This document shows positions 1 to 6,667 of a stretch of 64,000 nucleotides of DNA, piece by piece. The position numbers were made by a program, and so were the translations under genes. The notes under the pieces were generated by a model. That model did not search any database and was not told where the DNA came from. It worked only from the letters and a program-made list of their open reading frames with translations. Source of the DNA: Candidatus Aminicenantota bacterium (GTDB taxonomy: Bacteria > Acidobacteriota > Aminicenantia > Aminicenantales > UBA8522). The stretch covers positions 1 to 64,000 of the forward strand of contig JAFNEO010000053.1 of assembly GCA_017886205.1 (NCBI GenBank), given 5' to 3'. Each line of letters opens with the position of its first letter. Within the stretch, counting starts at the first letter, position 1.

Positions 1-756
1 GTGAAGCTGGGAGAGTACCCTGAGTGGGAAGCCAGGAGAGAGCTCGAGGCGCGTTTCCCCCGGCTGTTCCCAGCCCCCCCAACCACTCCAACCCCCCCCA
101 CGCCGGCAGTCACGCCGCGGCCTGAAAAAGCGCCGAGGGCCCCCAAGGCCTTAATCGACAGGTTTGAAACCTGGCCGGGATGGGAGAAGAGAAAGTATAT
201 CGGCATCTACATGGAGCCGCTCAACAAGGAGCTGCTGGAATTCTTCGGAGTCAACGAGGAGAGCGGACTTCTCGTCAACCGGCTGACCAAAGACGGACCG
301 GCGGAGAAGGCGGGACTCAAGGTCGGTGATGTAGTCGTCCGTGTCGACGGCAAGATAATGGCGACGGTCGGCGACTTGAGCGAGCTCATCCAGGACAAGA
401 AAAAGGGCGAGAAGGTGAAGCTCGAGATCATCCGGGAAAAGAAGTCCCTGACCCTGGAGGTCGAGGTTTCGGAGGAGGAAGGCCCGAACCTCTCTTATTT
501 CTACCTCACCGAGCCTTCCCGGGAAGCCTGGGGGGAAGTGACAAAAGAGTTGCAGAGGCAGTATGATCGATCGCGGAAGACCTACGAAAAATACAGCGAA
601 AGCTCTCGGGATAGGCTGAAGAAGCTCAACGAGGAGCTGCTGGATAAATCCCAGGAATCCTATGAAAAGGCGAAAGGGCTTTTCGAAGAGAGCAAAGCTA
701 AAGACAAGTTGAGAAAACTGTTCTCCGGCAAGAACAGGCCCGTTTTCCGGGCTTAG
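1..756 (+). CDS. PDZ-domain protein with C-terminal coiled coil (probably 5'-partial)
   Basis: The frame is open from the first base; a GTG there gives 251 aa, but no ribosome site can be seen and there is no signal peptide, so the gene probably begins before the window. Residues about 65-155 form a PDZ domain: carboxylate-loop-like YIGIYMEPL, then SGLLVNRLTKDGPAEKAGLK and VGDVVVRVDGK. A Pro-rich stretch precedes it (residues 20-50). The tail (about 170-245) is charged and heptad-like, predicted coiled coil. PDZ domains of this type bind exposed peptide C-termini in envelope proteases or scaffolds; no protease domain lies in the visible part. The function beyond peptide binding is unknown. 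A strong terminator follows. Confidence 0.75.
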   Translation: MKLGEYPEWEARRELEARFPRLFPAPPTTPTPPTPAVTPRPEKAPRAPKALIDRFETWPGWEKRKYIGIYMEPLNKELLEFFGVNEESGLLVNRLTKDGPAEKAGLKVGDVVVRVDGKIMATVGDLSELIQDKKKGEKVKLEIIREKKSLTLEVEVSEEEGPNLSYFYLTEPSREAWGEVTKELQRQYDRSRKTYEKYSESSRDRLKKLNEELLDKSQESYEKAKGLFEESKAKDKLRKLFSGKNRPVFRA

Positions 757-800
757 AGCTCAGAAAGACCGAGCGTTAAGCTCTTACCTCCATTTCTCAG

Positions 801-834
801 GGGGTCTTCCTGGAAGGGAAGGCCCCTTTTTTTT
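801..834 (+). terminator. Rho-independent terminator after the PDZ gene
   Basis: A 10-bp stem (GGGGTCTTCC pairing with GGAAGGCCCC, one G-U wobble) has a 6-nt loop and is followed by eight T. It ends the PDZ transcript just before the 3' end of the convergent trmH gene; its last bases overlap the trmH stop region. Confidence 0.9.
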
Positions 835-1441
835 AATCTTTCCGGTCATCGTTCTTCCGGCCGGACGGGAGCCACCTCCGGAGATAGGTTTCGAATTCCT
901 CGTCGCCGAGCTGCCTCCGGTCATAGAAACCGCGTGCCCGGCGCTGCTTCATGGCTTCGTAGAGGATGACGCCGACCGATACCGACAGGTTAAGGCTCTG
1001 CACCATCCCCAGCATTGGTATCTGGATCCTGAGGTCTGCGAGATCCAGCGCCTTCCGGGAAACCCCTTCCGACTCGCTGCCGAAAACGATGGCCAGAGGC
1101 TGGGTATAGTCCAGGTCGGAGTAGGGGATGGCATCCTTGTTGAGATAGGTAACCGCCACCTTGAATCCCTTTTTCCTTAGGGGCAACAGGCAGTCGCCGA
1201 TGGACCCGTGGATATGCACATCGACCCATTTTTCCGCTCGGGTCGAGATCGCTTTGTTAATGCCCAGTAGGTCCGGGTTCGGGGAGACCATATCGAGGTG
1301 GAGGACGCCGGCCGCATCGCAGGTGCGGATAACGGCGCTGGCGTTATGGGCGATGGCCACCCCCTCCAGGACCACCCTCAGATCCGGTTGGCGCAGCGCC
1401 AGAAGACGCTTGATCCTTTCGATTCTTTGGGGAGTCGGCAC
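833..1441 (-). CDS. trmH: tRNA (guanosine-2'-O-)methyltransferase, TrmH/SpoU family
   Basis: SPOUT-class methyltransferase of 202 aa. All three SpoU motifs are visible: motif 1 HNASAVIRTCDAAGV near residue 32, motif 2 IVFGSESEGVS near 118, motif 3 IPMLGMVQSLNLSVSVGVIL near 141, which forms the SAM-binding knot. The N-terminal RIERIKRLLALRQPDLRVVL and basic C-terminal tail are typical of TrmH, which methylates G18 in the D-loop of tRNA; length fits. The start is GTG. A sigma-70-like promoter lies inside the end of the upstream ICMT-like gene with its -10 box 7 nt before the GTG, so the message may be leaderless. It is last in the heptose gene string but probably also independently transcribed. 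Exact tRNA position is inferred from family. Confidence 0.9.
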   Translation of the reverse strand: MPTPQRIERIKRLLALRQPDLRVVLEGVAIAHNASAVIRTCDAAGVLHLDMVSPNPDLLGINKAISTRAEKWVDVHIHGSIGDCLLPLRKKGFKVAVTYLNKDAIPYSDLDYTQPLAIVFGSESEGVSRKALDLADLRIQIPMLGMVQSLNLSVSVGVILYEAMKQRRARGFYDRRQLGDEEFETYLRRWLPSGRKNDDRKD

Positions 1442-1448
1442 AGCCCTG

Positions 1449-1477
1449 AATATAGCAGACCGCTCTCAGCGGTTCAA
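1449..1477 (-). promoter_or_regulatory. Promoter for trmH (leaderless type)
   Basis: On the minus strand, TTGAAC (1477-1472), a 17-nt spacer and TATATT (1454-1449) are followed after only 7 nt by the GTG start of trmH. The -35 box lies within the last codons of the preceding gene. Confidence 0.6.
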
Positions 1478-2020
1478 TATGATCAACTTGACAGCCAGGA
1501 CCAGCCAGATCAGGATCGTCCCTTGCAGGGCCCGATACTCCTTGTTCTGCTTGTACAGGGATCGGCTGAACTTGCCTTTGGCCGGGAGGTGTTTTCCGAT
1601 TGACGGGATAAATAGGGGCACTCTCTTTCCGTATTCCTCGTACTGCTGGGGGAAAAGCTCTCTCATCCGGTCTCTCTCCCGGCGGATGATGAGCGGATAG
1701 AAAACCCCATAATAGACGACGAAAAGACCCAGCACCCACCAGGAGCGCGCGCCGACGACGACCCCGATCCCGAGCAGGAAATTCCCGACATAGAGCGGGT
1801 TCCGCGAATAGCAGTAGGGCCCCGAGACGGCCAGCGTTTTTTCCTTGCGCAGATGGCCGGAGGCCCAGGCTCTGATGGCCAGCCCGAAGAAGGAGATCAG
1901 GACGCCCAGGAGAATGGACGTCCAGGTGGGACGGGCGAGAAGAACGACGGCAATGGCGAGAAACAGTCCGACCCGAACCCGGAGCCGGTTCAGGATCCTA
2001 TTGAGACTCGCACTACTCAT
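1466..2020 (-). CDS. Isoprenylcysteine carboxyl methyltransferase-like membrane protein
   Basis: A 184-aa integral membrane protein of the ICMT/PEMT methyltransferase superfamily. Four to five hydrophobic segments are visible (about 13-30, 32-50, 88-110, 112-132). The signature lies in the C-terminal half: GPYCYSRNPLYVGN (SAM/substrate region), then the RRERDRMRELFPQQYEEYGKRV helix with the conserved Glu-Tyr pair. Bacterial members are S-adenosylmethionine-dependent membrane methyltransferases with mostly unknown acceptors. Its start overlaps the end of the GT9 gene by 8 nt, suggesting translational coupling and perhaps a lipid or envelope substrate, but that is inference. Confidence 0.85.
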   Translation of the reverse strand: MSSASLNRILNRLRVRVGLFLAIAVVLLARPTWTSILLGVLISFFGLAIRAWASGHLRKEKTLAVSGPYCYSRNPLYVGNFLLGIGVVVGARSWWVLGLFVVYYGVFYPLIIRRERDRMRELFPQQYEEYGKRVPLFIPSIGKHLPAKGKFSRSLYKQNKEYRALQGTILIWLVLAVKLIILNR

Positions 2021-3011
2021 GTCTTTCCCATAGCTCCCTCATCGCTGCGGCTACCTCTTCGGGGGAGATGGCCTGCAGGCATTCAGGATTGGAGCATTCG
2101 TGTTTGTAGCAGGGGCTGCAGTCCCGTTCCTGGAAGATCACCTTATCGCGTTCACGGAAAGGCCCGTTGCGCCGGGGATTGGTCGGGCCGAAGAGCGCGA
2201 CCACCGGCACATCGAGGGCACAGGCGGCCTGTAGGGCGAAGGTGTCACCGCTGATCACGAGCGAGGCCAGCTGCAACAGAGCGAGGACCTCTTTGATGGG
2301 CAGGAAAGGAGCGACTCTAATTCCGGTCCTTTCGGCGATAGTCTCGGCCACCCCTTTTTCATCTTCATTTCCCCAGAGGAGAACGGGAAAGGCGTCGGAT
2401 AGAGCAACGTTTGCCATCAGCTCTATCCATTTTTTGGGGAACCACCTCTTGGTCTCCCAGGCGGCTCCCACGTTATAGACAATGACTTTGTGGTTTTCTT
2501 GGCGGCCGATCGCGGAAAGCTTGGACCGGACGGACTGGATAATCCTCTCGGGAATTCGCAGGGGAAACTCGAACCCGCTTTCCTTGATGCCCAGGATTTC
2601 TAGCAGCTTGAGGTTTTTTCCGATGACGTGGCCTTCCTCTTCGGGAACGGGAGAGAGACGCTCGGTATAGAAAAGAGAAGCCAGGGGCTCCCTCAGGTTT
2701 TCCCGGGAGAACCCGACGCGCCGCCGGGAGCGGGAGAGATAGGCCAGCAGGGCGGACTTGACTAAGCCCTGGAAATCCAGCGCGGTTTGATCGCGGCCTT
2801 TGATCCTCTGGGCACTGCGCAGCCATTTGTTCTTATCGACGACGACGACCTCATCGATCCCGGGGACGAGGTCGAGAATTTCTTTCCCCTTTTCTTCCAC
2901 CGCCCAGCGGATTTTTGCGTCCGGGAAGCTCCTGCGGAGGGCGGCAAAGGCCGGGAGCGTGTGGATGATATCTCCGAGCGAGCTCAGCCGGATGATCAGG
3001 AACCGGTCCAT
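2013..3011 (-). CDS. Glycosyltransferase family 9, LPS heptosyltransferase type
   Basis: A 332-aa GT-B glycosyltransferase of family 9. The N-terminal FLIIRLSSLGDIIHTLPA (residues 4-21) is the classic heptosyltransferase start. The C-terminal domain has VIYNVGAAWETKRWFPKKW (about 205-223, ADP-heptose-binding region), SGDTFALQAACALDVPVVALFGPTNP (about 254-279) and a Cys-rich segment (FQERDCSPCYKHECSNPECL) common in this family. It would transfer heptose from ADP-heptose to lipid A-Kdo or to the growing inner core at the cytoplasmic membrane face. It sits directly after the two ADP-heptose synthesis genes, which supports this role. WaaC or WaaF cannot be told apart here. Confidence 0.88.
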   Translation of the reverse strand: MDRFLIIRLSSLGDIIHTLPAFAALRRSFPDAKIRWAVEEKGKEILDLVPGIDEVVVVDKNKWLRSAQRIKGRDQTALDFQGLVKSALLAYLSRSRRRVGFSRENLREPLASLFYTERLSPVPEEEGHVIGKNLKLLEILGIKESGFEFPLRIPERIIQSVRSKLSAIGRQENHKVIVYNVGAAWETKRWFPKKWIELMANVALSDAFPVLLWGNEDEKGVAETIAERTGIRVAPFLPIKEVLALLQLASLVISGDTFALQAACALDVPVVALFGPTNPRRNGPFRERDKVIFQERDCSPCYKHECSNPECLQAISPEEVAAAMRELWERHE

Positions 3012-3020
3012 ATCGGCCTT

Positions 3021-3506
3021 TCAGGTCTCCTTCTTCATCCTGATGGCGATGTCGCGGATGACCTGCGAAGTGTTGCGGATCTTGGGACCGCCGACAATGG
3101 CCACCCGGCCGCCGTAAGCTTTGACCGTGTCCTTTTCTGGGACCGTCTCCTTACTGTAGTCAGAGCCTTTGACGTGGATGTCCGGCTTGAGGGCTAACAG
3201 GACCTTGGTGACCATGGACTCACTGAAGATCGTCACGTAGTCGATGAAGGAGAAGGCGGCCAGAATCTCCGCCCGCTCCTTCTGCGGCAGGATGGGCCTC
3301 CCTTCGCCTTTGAGCCTTCGGACCGAGGAGTCGCTGTTGAGGGCGACAACGAGGACATCTCCCTTCGCCCTAGCGGCCCGGAGATAGCGGATGTGGCCGA
3401 CGTGGAAAAGGTCAAAACAGCCGTTGGCCAGGACGACGGTCTTACCCTTGGCTTTCTCCGCGGCGATCGTCCGGCGGAGTTCAGAGAGAGGCTTGAACTT
3501 GTCCAA
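3021..3506 (-). CDS. rfaE2: D-glycero-beta-D-manno-heptose 1-phosphate adenylyltransferase
   Basis: A 161-aa nucleotidyltransferase corresponding to the C-terminal half of E. coli HldE. VVLANGCFDLFHVGHIRYLR (about 25-44) holds the HxGH nucleotide-binding motif. Later motifs include LNSDSSVRRLKGEGRPI and the typical DYSKETVPEKD and GGRVAIVGG stretches. It makes ADP-D-glycero-beta-D-manno-heptose from heptose 1-phosphate and ATP in the cytosol. The stop of the kinase gene upstream and its start are separated by one base, so the two half-enzymes are made from one message rather than as a fusion. Confidence 0.93.
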   Translation of the reverse strand: MDKFKPLSELRRTIAAEKAKGKTVVLANGCFDLFHVGHIRYLRAARAKGDVLVVALNSDSSVRRLKGEGRPILPQKERAEILAAFSFIDYVTIFSESMVTKVLLALKPDIHVKGSDYSKETVPEKDTVKAYGGRVAIVGGPKIRNTSQVIRDIAIRMKKET

Positions 3507-3507
3507 T

Positions 3508-4509
3508 TTATCCAGAGATGGATTCCTTGAGCTCGGCAGGGGAGACCGTCGCCGTGCCCTTTTTCATGACCACGATGCCGCCGGCATGGTTGGCCAGGAT
3601 GGTTGCTTCCCGGAAGCTCGCCCCGCAGGCGAGGGCCAGGGTGAAAACACTGATCACGGTGTCTCCGGCCCCGGTCACATCGACGATGTCGGTCGGGCCC
3701 TGGACGGGGATGAGGAACGGCTGTTTTCCTTTCTCGAACAAGGCCATACCCCTCGATCCCCGGGTGATAAGGATGGCGGCGGACTGGAGGTTCTTGAGGA
3801 GAAGATCGCCCGCCCTCTTGAGGAGCAAGAGGTTATCGTTGAGCTCGATATGGAGAGCCCCTTCGACCTCGGGCTCGTTCGGCGTCGCTGCCGTAATTCC
3901 CTGGAAATGGAGAAGACGATACCGGCTGTCGAGAGTGACCGGACGTTTCGCCTTTTTGAAACTGGGAAGTGCGGCCGCAAATATCTCCTCCTGGACGGTC
4001 AAGTAGTTATAGTCGGAAATGAGCAGGGCTTCCGCACCGATAGCGACAGTCTTGAGCGTCCGGATAAGCCTGTCCTTGAGAGGGGCGGTCTCAGGCACCA
4101 GGGCCTCTTTATCGATCCGGAGGATCTGCTGTTTCTTGGTGTTTTCTTCGCCGGCCAGGATCCTGGTCTTAACGGGAGTCTGGAAGTCGGCCAGCCGGAG
4201 CAGGAACTTGGTCGATATCCTCTGGGCCCGCAGGATGTCGCAGATCTTCCCGCCGGACTCGTCCCGGCCGAGGACGCCGAGAGGAAGGGGATCGGCGCCG
4301 AGGGCTCTTAAGTTGAGCACGGAATTACCGGCGCCTCCCAGAGAGAACTCCTGGTTCTGGTAGGAGATGATCAGGACCGGTGCCTCCCGGGAGATACGGC
4401 GCGTCTTGCCGTAGAGGTACTCGTCCAGGATGAAATCGCCCCACACGGCGATTTTCCGGCCGGCGAACCGGTCGATGATTCCATGAAGTCTGAATCGTTC
4501 TGAGGTCAT
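3508..4509 (-). CDS. rfaE1: D-glycero-beta-D-manno-heptose-7-phosphate kinase
   Basis: A PfkB-family sugar kinase of 333 aa, equivalent to the N-terminal half of HldE. AVWGDFILDEYLYG near the N-terminus, FSLGGAGNSVLNLRALGADP, and near the C-terminus DVTGAGDTVISVFTLALACG (PfkB signature with catalytic Asp and anion-hole GAGD) support the call. The ATG at 4509 is chosen because AGAGGA lies 5 nt upstream; a 12-residue-longer frame lacks such a site. First gene of the heptose operon rfaE1-rfaE2-GT9-ICMT. It phosphorylates heptose 7-phosphate at O-1. Confidence 0.92.
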   Translation of the reverse strand: MTSERFRLHGIIDRFAGRKIAVWGDFILDEYLYGKTRRISREAPVLIISYQNQEFSLGGAGNSVLNLRALGADPLPLGVLGRDESGGKICDILRAQRISTKFLLRLADFQTPVKTRILAGEENTKKQQILRIDKEALVPETAPLKDRLIRTLKTVAIGAEALLISDYNYLTVQEEIFAAALPSFKKAKRPVTLDSRYRLLHFQGITAATPNEPEVEGALHIELNDNLLLLKRAGDLLLKNLQSAAILITRGSRGMALFEKGKQPFLIPVQGPTDIVDVTGAGDTVISVFTLALACGASFREATILANHAGGIVVMKKGTATVSPAELKESISG

Positions 4510-4535
4510 TGGCGTCCTCTGTTCATACCCAAAGA

Positions 4536-4564
4536 CTATTAGCAAAATCGGCCGAAAACGTCAA
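4536..4564 (-). promoter_or_regulatory. Promoter of the heptose operon
   Basis: Minus-strand TTGACG (4564-4559), 17-nt spacer, TAATAG (4541-4536); the predicted start is about 20 nt before the ATG of rfaE1, leaving room for its AGAGGA ribosome site. Confidence 0.65.
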
Positions 4565-4621
4565 TGGAGGTTTGTTTTTTAGGGGGGTTTGTATTATATA
4601 TGCCCTTCTTTTCCCCCCATC

Positions 4622-5980
4622 ATGGAAAACCGCGTCGATGAGTTCATCGCCAACCCCAGGCGGGCCCTTTTCGTCCTGGCCGCGCCCATCGCCATCGCCA
4701 TGTTTGTCCAGACGATGTACAACATCGTCGATACCGCGTTCGTCGGCCGGCTCGGGTCGGGTTCGATCGCCGCTCTGACTTTCGCTTTTCCCATCTTTTT
4801 CATCCTGATCAGCCTGAATTCCGGCCTGGGCGTCGGGATCAACTCGATCATCTCTCGCTTCCTCGGCGCGAAGAACAAGGAGGCTGCGGAGAATGCGGCT
4901 ACCCACGGCATCATCATGGCCGCAGTCTTTGCCATCGCGGTCTATATCTTGGGCCGCCTGACGCTCAGGCCTCTCTATTCCCTGTTCGGTGCGACCCAGG
5001 ACGTGCGTGCGCTCTCCATGAGCTATATGACGATCATCCTGCTAGCGGTCTTTTTCATGTTTCCCGCCTACGCCATGAACAGCATTTTCGCCGCTCAGGG
5101 CGATACCCGGACGCCGATGATCGTCCAGACCTTCGGGTTTGTCCTCAACACCATCCTCGACCCCATCTTCATCTACCCGCTGCGGTTCGGCGTCCGGGGC
5201 GCGGCCATTGCCACCGACATCGCCATCGCGGTCACCCTGCTGGTCTATCTGTACTTCTTGAGGAAGAGGTCCTACCTCCGGGTTCGCTTCCGCTCCTTCC
5301 GGTTTTCTTTCGACCTCTGCCGAGAGATCTGCCGGGTGGGCGCGCCGGCCAGCCTCATGATGCTGACGATGTCGATCTATGTCATGTTTCTCAACCGCTT
5401 CATGGCCCATTTCGGGACGGACTATGTGGCTTCGTTCGGCCTGGCTACGCGGCTGGAGAGCTTTGTGTCGCTGCCGATCTTCGCCCTCTCTATCTCCCTT
5501 CTGACTCTCGTCGGGATGTTTTATGGAGCGAAAAGGTATGATCTTGTGAAATCCATCTCTTGGTATGGAATCGGGATCGGCGTTCTGGCGGCCGGAGCGG
5601 TGGGCGTGTTGTTTTATGCGGTCCCGGTCGTCTTTCTGAAGATCTTCACCCAAGAGAGGCTTATTCTCATGATCGGCGCGGCCTATCTCAGGGTCGATGT
5701 CCTCACCTTCCCGACGATGGCCATCGCCATGATCGTAAGCCGCGTGCTCCAAGGGATGGGGTTTGGGTTGCCAGGGTTCATCATCAACGCGATCCGCATC
5801 TTTTTCGTCGCCGTCCCGCTGGCCTATATTTTCGTGTTTGTCTTGGGCTACGGATTTCTGTCGATCGCCTGGGCCATGGTGGCCGGCGGGGTGACGGCAA
5901 GCCTCCTGGCGTTCTGGTGGCTTTCGGCCAAATTCCGCATGCTAGGCGAGATTTCTCCCCTATCGCCAAGACTATCTTAA
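4622..5980 (+). CDS. MATE-family efflux transporter
   Basis: A 452-aa polytopic membrane protein with two MatE repeats, about 12 hydrophobic segments. The N-terminal PRRALFVLAAPIAIAMFVQT and MYNIVDTAFVGRLGSGSIAA, and the mid-protein RVGAPASLMMLTMSIYVMFL, are the hallmarks at the start of each half. Members export drugs, metabolites or organic cations coupled to Na+ or H+. The ATG at 4622 (MENRVDEF) is chosen because the family begins about here; an in-frame TTG 33 nt upstream would add an unconvincing tail, and no clear ribosome site is present at either. Divergent from the heptose operon; substrate unknown. Confidence 0.9.
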   Translation: MENRVDEFIANPRRALFVLAAPIAIAMFVQTMYNIVDTAFVGRLGSGSIAALTFAFPIFFILISLNSGLGVGINSIISRFLGAKNKEAAENAATHGIIMAAVFAIAVYILGRLTLRPLYSLFGATQDVRALSMSYMTIILLAVFFMFPAYAMNSIFAAQGDTRTPMIVQTFGFVLNTILDPIFIYPLRFGVRGAAIATDIAIAVTLLVYLYFLRKRSYLRVRFRSFRFSFDLCREICRVGAPASLMMLTMSIYVMFLNRFMAHFGTDYVASFGLATRLESFVSLPIFALSISLLTLVGMFYGAKRYDLVKSISWYGIGIGVLAAGAVGVLFYAVPVVFLKIFTQERLILMIGAAYLRVDVLTFPTMAIAMIVSRVLQGMGFGLPGFIINAIRIFFVAVPLAYIFVFVLGYGFLSIAWAMVAGGVTASLLAFWWLSAKFRMLGEISPLSPRLS

Positions 5981-5997
5981 GAACCGCTCCCCTGGGA

Positions 5998-6026
5998 TTG
6001 AAAAAATGGCCGCAATCCCCTATATT
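5998..6026 (+). promoter_or_regulatory. Promoter of tRNA-Leu
   Basis: TTGAAA (5998-6003), 17-nt spacer, TATATT (6021-6026), about 12 nt before the mature tRNA 5' end. Confidence 0.65.
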
Positions 6027-6037
6027 GAGGGACGCAC

Positions 6038-6126
6038 GCCGGAGTGGCGGAACTGGCAGACGCGCTGGACTCAAAATCCAGTCCGGGGCGACTCGGGTGT
6101 GGGTTCGATTCCCTCCTCCGGCACCA
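6038..6126 (+). tRNA. tRNA-Leu (anticodon CAA)
   Basis: Complete cloverleaf read by eye: acceptor GCCGGAG paired with CTCCGGC, anticodon stem CTGGA/TCCAG around loop CTCAAAA giving CAA, long class-II variable arm, T-loop GTTCGATTC, discriminator A as expected for Leu, and encoded CCA at the end. Confidence 0.96.
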
Positions 6127-6240
6127 GACTTTGCCTTCATGTGAGTGGCGCGACAGTTTTTTGGTGTCTTTCAGGTTTGGGAATTGACGCCAAGCCGATC
6201 AGACTGAGATAAACCTGTGCGCAAGATCTCTGCAAAGGGA

Positions 6241-6480
6241 TTAGGAAGCTCTGACTTCAACGCTCGCGAAACAGCTGTCCATTAGAAAATAATCCAGTTC
6301 GTCGTATCTCGAGCACCTCATCAGGAGCATCAGCATCTCTTCCCGGAGCTTCCTTTTGGCTTCCTCCCGGGTGGCTCCGACGGACCAGATGTCCAGACCA
6401 GGACAGGAAAAGAAAAAGTGCCTGGTTTCTTTTCTGTTGTTTACGGAGTTTGATTTTGGGTTTGTCGCTGTCGCTTTCAT
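6241..6480 (-). CDS. Small HicB-like / DUF1902-like antitoxin-fold protein
   Basis: A 79-aa protein. The core FFFSCPGLDIWSVGATREEA followed by a helix (KRKLREEMLMLLMRC) resembles the partial RNase-H-fold of HicB-type antitoxins and their solitary relatives. The second of two adjacent ATGs (6480) is preferred because GAGG lies 6 nt before it. No HicA-like toxin (short dsRBD-like protein with a catalytic His) is visible on either side, and no DNA-binding C-terminal domain is present. Function unknown; it may be an orphan or remnant. Confidence 0.6.
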   Translation of the reverse strand: MKATATNPKSNSVNNRKETRHFFFSCPGLDIWSVGATREEAKRKLREEMLMLLMRCSRYDELDYFLMDSCFASVEVRAS

Positions 6481-6612
6481 CATCCACCTCGCCCAACCTT
6501 CCTTGTCTCGTTCTCTCTCTCTCCTTCGGTCTCAAGCGCCATCGGGCTTATCTTTCTCTCATTAATATATACGTTTGAGCGAAAGGATTTGATGCATATC
6601 GCCCTTTTTTTC

Positions 6613-6642
6613 TTGACGATTGTGAGAAATGCACCTCATAAT
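6613..6642 (+). promoter_or_regulatory. Promoter of the M28 peptidase/RsbW pair
   Basis: TTGACG (6613-6618), 18-nt spacer, CATAAT (6637-6642); predicted leader of about 20 nt to the ATG at 6668. Confidence 0.55.
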
Positions 6643-6667
6643 AGACCTAAAAGTGAGAGATGGCAGG

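Noticed and set aside
3391-4311. 306-codon frame opposite the heptose kinase gene
   Set aside because: Antisense shadow of a well-supported operon.
5784-6140. Minus-strand frame reading GGGNRTHTRVAPDWILSPARL
   Set aside because: It is the antisense of tRNA-Leu, a well-known source of false proteins.
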